Source: Candidatus Brocadia sp. | GTDB taxonomy: Bacteria > Planctomycetota > Brocadiia > Brocadiales > Brocadiaceae | Direction: 5' to 3' | Assembly: GCA_030837935.1 (NCBI GenBank) | Contig: JAUQXU010000115.1 | Coordinates: 1-13,713 of the forward strand | DNA: 13,713 nt | In this document: positions 13,064 through 13,713 of the stretch, one piece after another | Layout of the letters: each line of letters begins with the position of its first letter | Position numbering within the stretch: position 1 is the stretch's first letter | Notes under the pieces: model-generated | What the model saw: only the letters and a program-made list of their open reading frames with translations | Databases searched by the model: none | Told to the model about the DNA's origin: nothing | Translations under genes and position numbers: made by a program

Positions 13064-13090
13064 CTTTGCTTTGCTTTGCTTTGCTTTGCT
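13063..13090. repeat. GCTTT pentanucleotide microsatellite
   Basis: Five exact tandem copies of GCTTT (13063-13087) followed by a partial GCT. The array starts at the last base of the right REP copy. Such a short tract can change length by slippage; it is noncoding here and lies 35 bases before the -35 of the toxin-antitoxin promoter. Confidence 0.9.
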
Positions 13091-13124
13091 CTACCTACCC
13101 TACACCACTAGCCATGAAAAATAA

Positions 13125-13151
13125 TTGACAAAACTATCGGTATGATATAAA
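13125..13151 (+). promoter_or_regulatory. candidate promoter of the toxin-antitoxin operon
   Basis: A consensus TTGACA at 13125-13130 is followed by TATAAA at 13146-13151 after a 15-base spacer, slightly short. It is 19 bases before the antitoxin start and next to the GGAGG ribosome binding site, so antitoxin bound here could repress the operon, as is usual for such pairs. Confidence 0.45.
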
Positions 13152-13169
13152 GTAATACTGGAGGTGTTT

Positions 13170-13412
13170 ATGGGCAAAACAAAGATTGCGATCACATTGG
13201 ATGAACAATACATTGATCAGTTAGATAGATTCGTTAATGAACATATTTTTCAGAATCGCAGCCAGGCTATTCAGGAAGCTGTAAAGGAAAAGCTGGCGCG
13301 AATGAAACGCACCCGTTTGGCAAAAGAATGCGCGAAACTTGACCAGACCTTTGAAAAGGCAATGGCAGAAGAAGGATTAACCGAGGATGTTAGCCAATGG
13401 CCCGAATATTAA
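13170..13412 (+). CDS. ribbon-helix-helix antitoxin of a MazF-type pair
   Basis: An 80-aa protein. The first 45 residues fit the ribbon-helix-helix (CopG/MetJ/Arc) DNA-binding fold: strand KTKIAITLDEQ, helix YIDQLDRFVNEH, then NRSQAIQEAVKEKL. The charged C-terminus (ECAKLDQTFEKAMAEEGL, ending DVSQWPEY) is the probable toxin-binding tail. ATG 13170 is chosen because GGAGG ends five bases upstream; a GTG at 13164 is also in frame but overlaps that site. The last 16 bases overlap the start of the MazF-like gene in another frame, the usual tight coupling of antitoxin and toxin. Expected role: neutralise the toxin and repress the shared promoter. Confidence 0.85.
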   Translation: MGKTKIAITLDEQYIDQLDRFVNEHIFQNRSQAIQEAVKEKLARMKRTRLAKECAKLDQTFEKAMAEEGLTEDVSQWPEY

Positions 13413-13713
13413 GGGGCGACATCAGATGGGCTGACTTAAACCCGGTTCGGGGCAATGAACAGGCAGGCTTACGGCCTGTTTTGATTTTAAGCCACGATAT
13501 CTTTAATGAACGTTCGGGGACTGTCATTGCCGTAGCTCTAACCAGTCAGCCCCAAAATGCGGGATTCCCTCTGACCCTTGAATTGGAAACCGCAATTTTA
13601 CCTAAACGGTCATGGGTTAAAATAAGTCAGATTCGGACGCTTTCCATTGAGAGAATTGGAAAACTAATCGGAAAAGCTTCTCCTGAAGAAATAGAGCAGG
13701 TTATTGAAGGACT
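13397..13713 (+). CDS. mazF: MazF/PemK-type mRNA interferase toxin, partial at right edge
   Basis: The frame from ATG 13397 stays open to the window end, giving 105 residues: it begins MARILRGDIRWADLNPVRGN and continues with GLRPVLILSHDIFN, GTVIAVALTSQPQ, FPLTLEL and VKISQIRTLSIERIGK. These are the conserved blocks of MazF/PemK endoribonucleases, which cut mRNA at short sequence motifs. The predicted catalytic pair is Arg26 (in LRPVLI) and Thr49 (in ALTSQ). Family length is about 110-115 residues, so only the last few codons are missing. The start lies inside the antitoxin gene (16-base overlap), which explains the lack of its own strong ribosome binding site and implies coupled translation. 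Confidence 0.92.
   Translation, partial: MARILRGDIRWADLNPVRGNEQAGLRPVLILSHDIFNERSGTVIAVALTSQPQNAGFPLTLELETAILPKRSWVKISQIRTLSIERIGKLIGKASPEEIEQVIEG

Noticed and set aside
13063..13090. CRISPR-like tandem repeat
   Set aside because: The unit is only five bases, with no spacers and no cas genes; it is a simple microsatellite.

Overview
This window looks like a chromosomal segment of an anaerobic, cytochrome-rich bacterium. Several c-type cytochromes, many rubrerythrin-like ferritin-family proteins, a rubredoxin, the AT-rich base composition and a REP-associated transposase relic would fit an anammox planctomycete (Brocadiaceae). That assignment is an inference from gene content; no marker gene in the window proves it. 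All real genes found lie on the + strand.

Positions 1-1560 hold the tail of an unidentified gene and an HtrA/Deg-family periplasmic serine protease with two PDZ domains. Positions 1920-3390 form an oxidative-stress or di-iron cluster: two half-size rubrerythrin-like genes (the second with a C-terminal zinc/rubredoxin-type ribbon), a full-length four-helix erythrin, and a frameshifted cytochrome b5-like heme-binding gene. Positions 3490-4884 encode an aspartase/fumarase-family lyase. Positions 5021-6376 hold two tandem paralogous cytochromes c (c'-like, C-terminal CxxCH), each followed by a hairpin terminator with the same core sequence. Positions 6489-8789 form a second redox cluster: a 53-aa rubredoxin, a tetraheme cytochrome c, a thioredoxin reductase whose GTG start overlaps the cytochrome stop, and another erythrin. 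Exported multiheme or monoheme cytochromes, cytoplasmic rubredoxin/TrxB and di-iron proteins together suggest handling of oxygen or peroxide and thiol redox, although direct electron transfer between them is not shown.

From about 8790 the window becomes accessory in character: a strong GC-rich hairpin, a decayed small gene (9116-9336), rmuC (9464-10825), and then two genes with a more GC-rich look, an HNH endonuclease-like gene and a gene with a HEPN-type Rx4H motif. Each of these two is followed by an attC-like folded site ending in the same GTTATAC heptamer, so they look like integron-type gene cassettes without a visible integrase. After them come a broken REP-associated tyrosine (Y1/HUH) transposase flanked by REP-like inverted repeats, a GCTTT microrepeat, and a toxin-antitoxin pair: a ribbon-helix-helix antitoxin and a MazF/PemK-type toxin that runs off the right edge.

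The most interesting points are the complementary loss of metal ligands in the two half-rubrerythrins, the two attC-like sites with HNH and HEPN cassettes, the duplicated cytochrome-plus-terminator units, and the recoverable frameshifted cytochrome b5-like and transposase genes.
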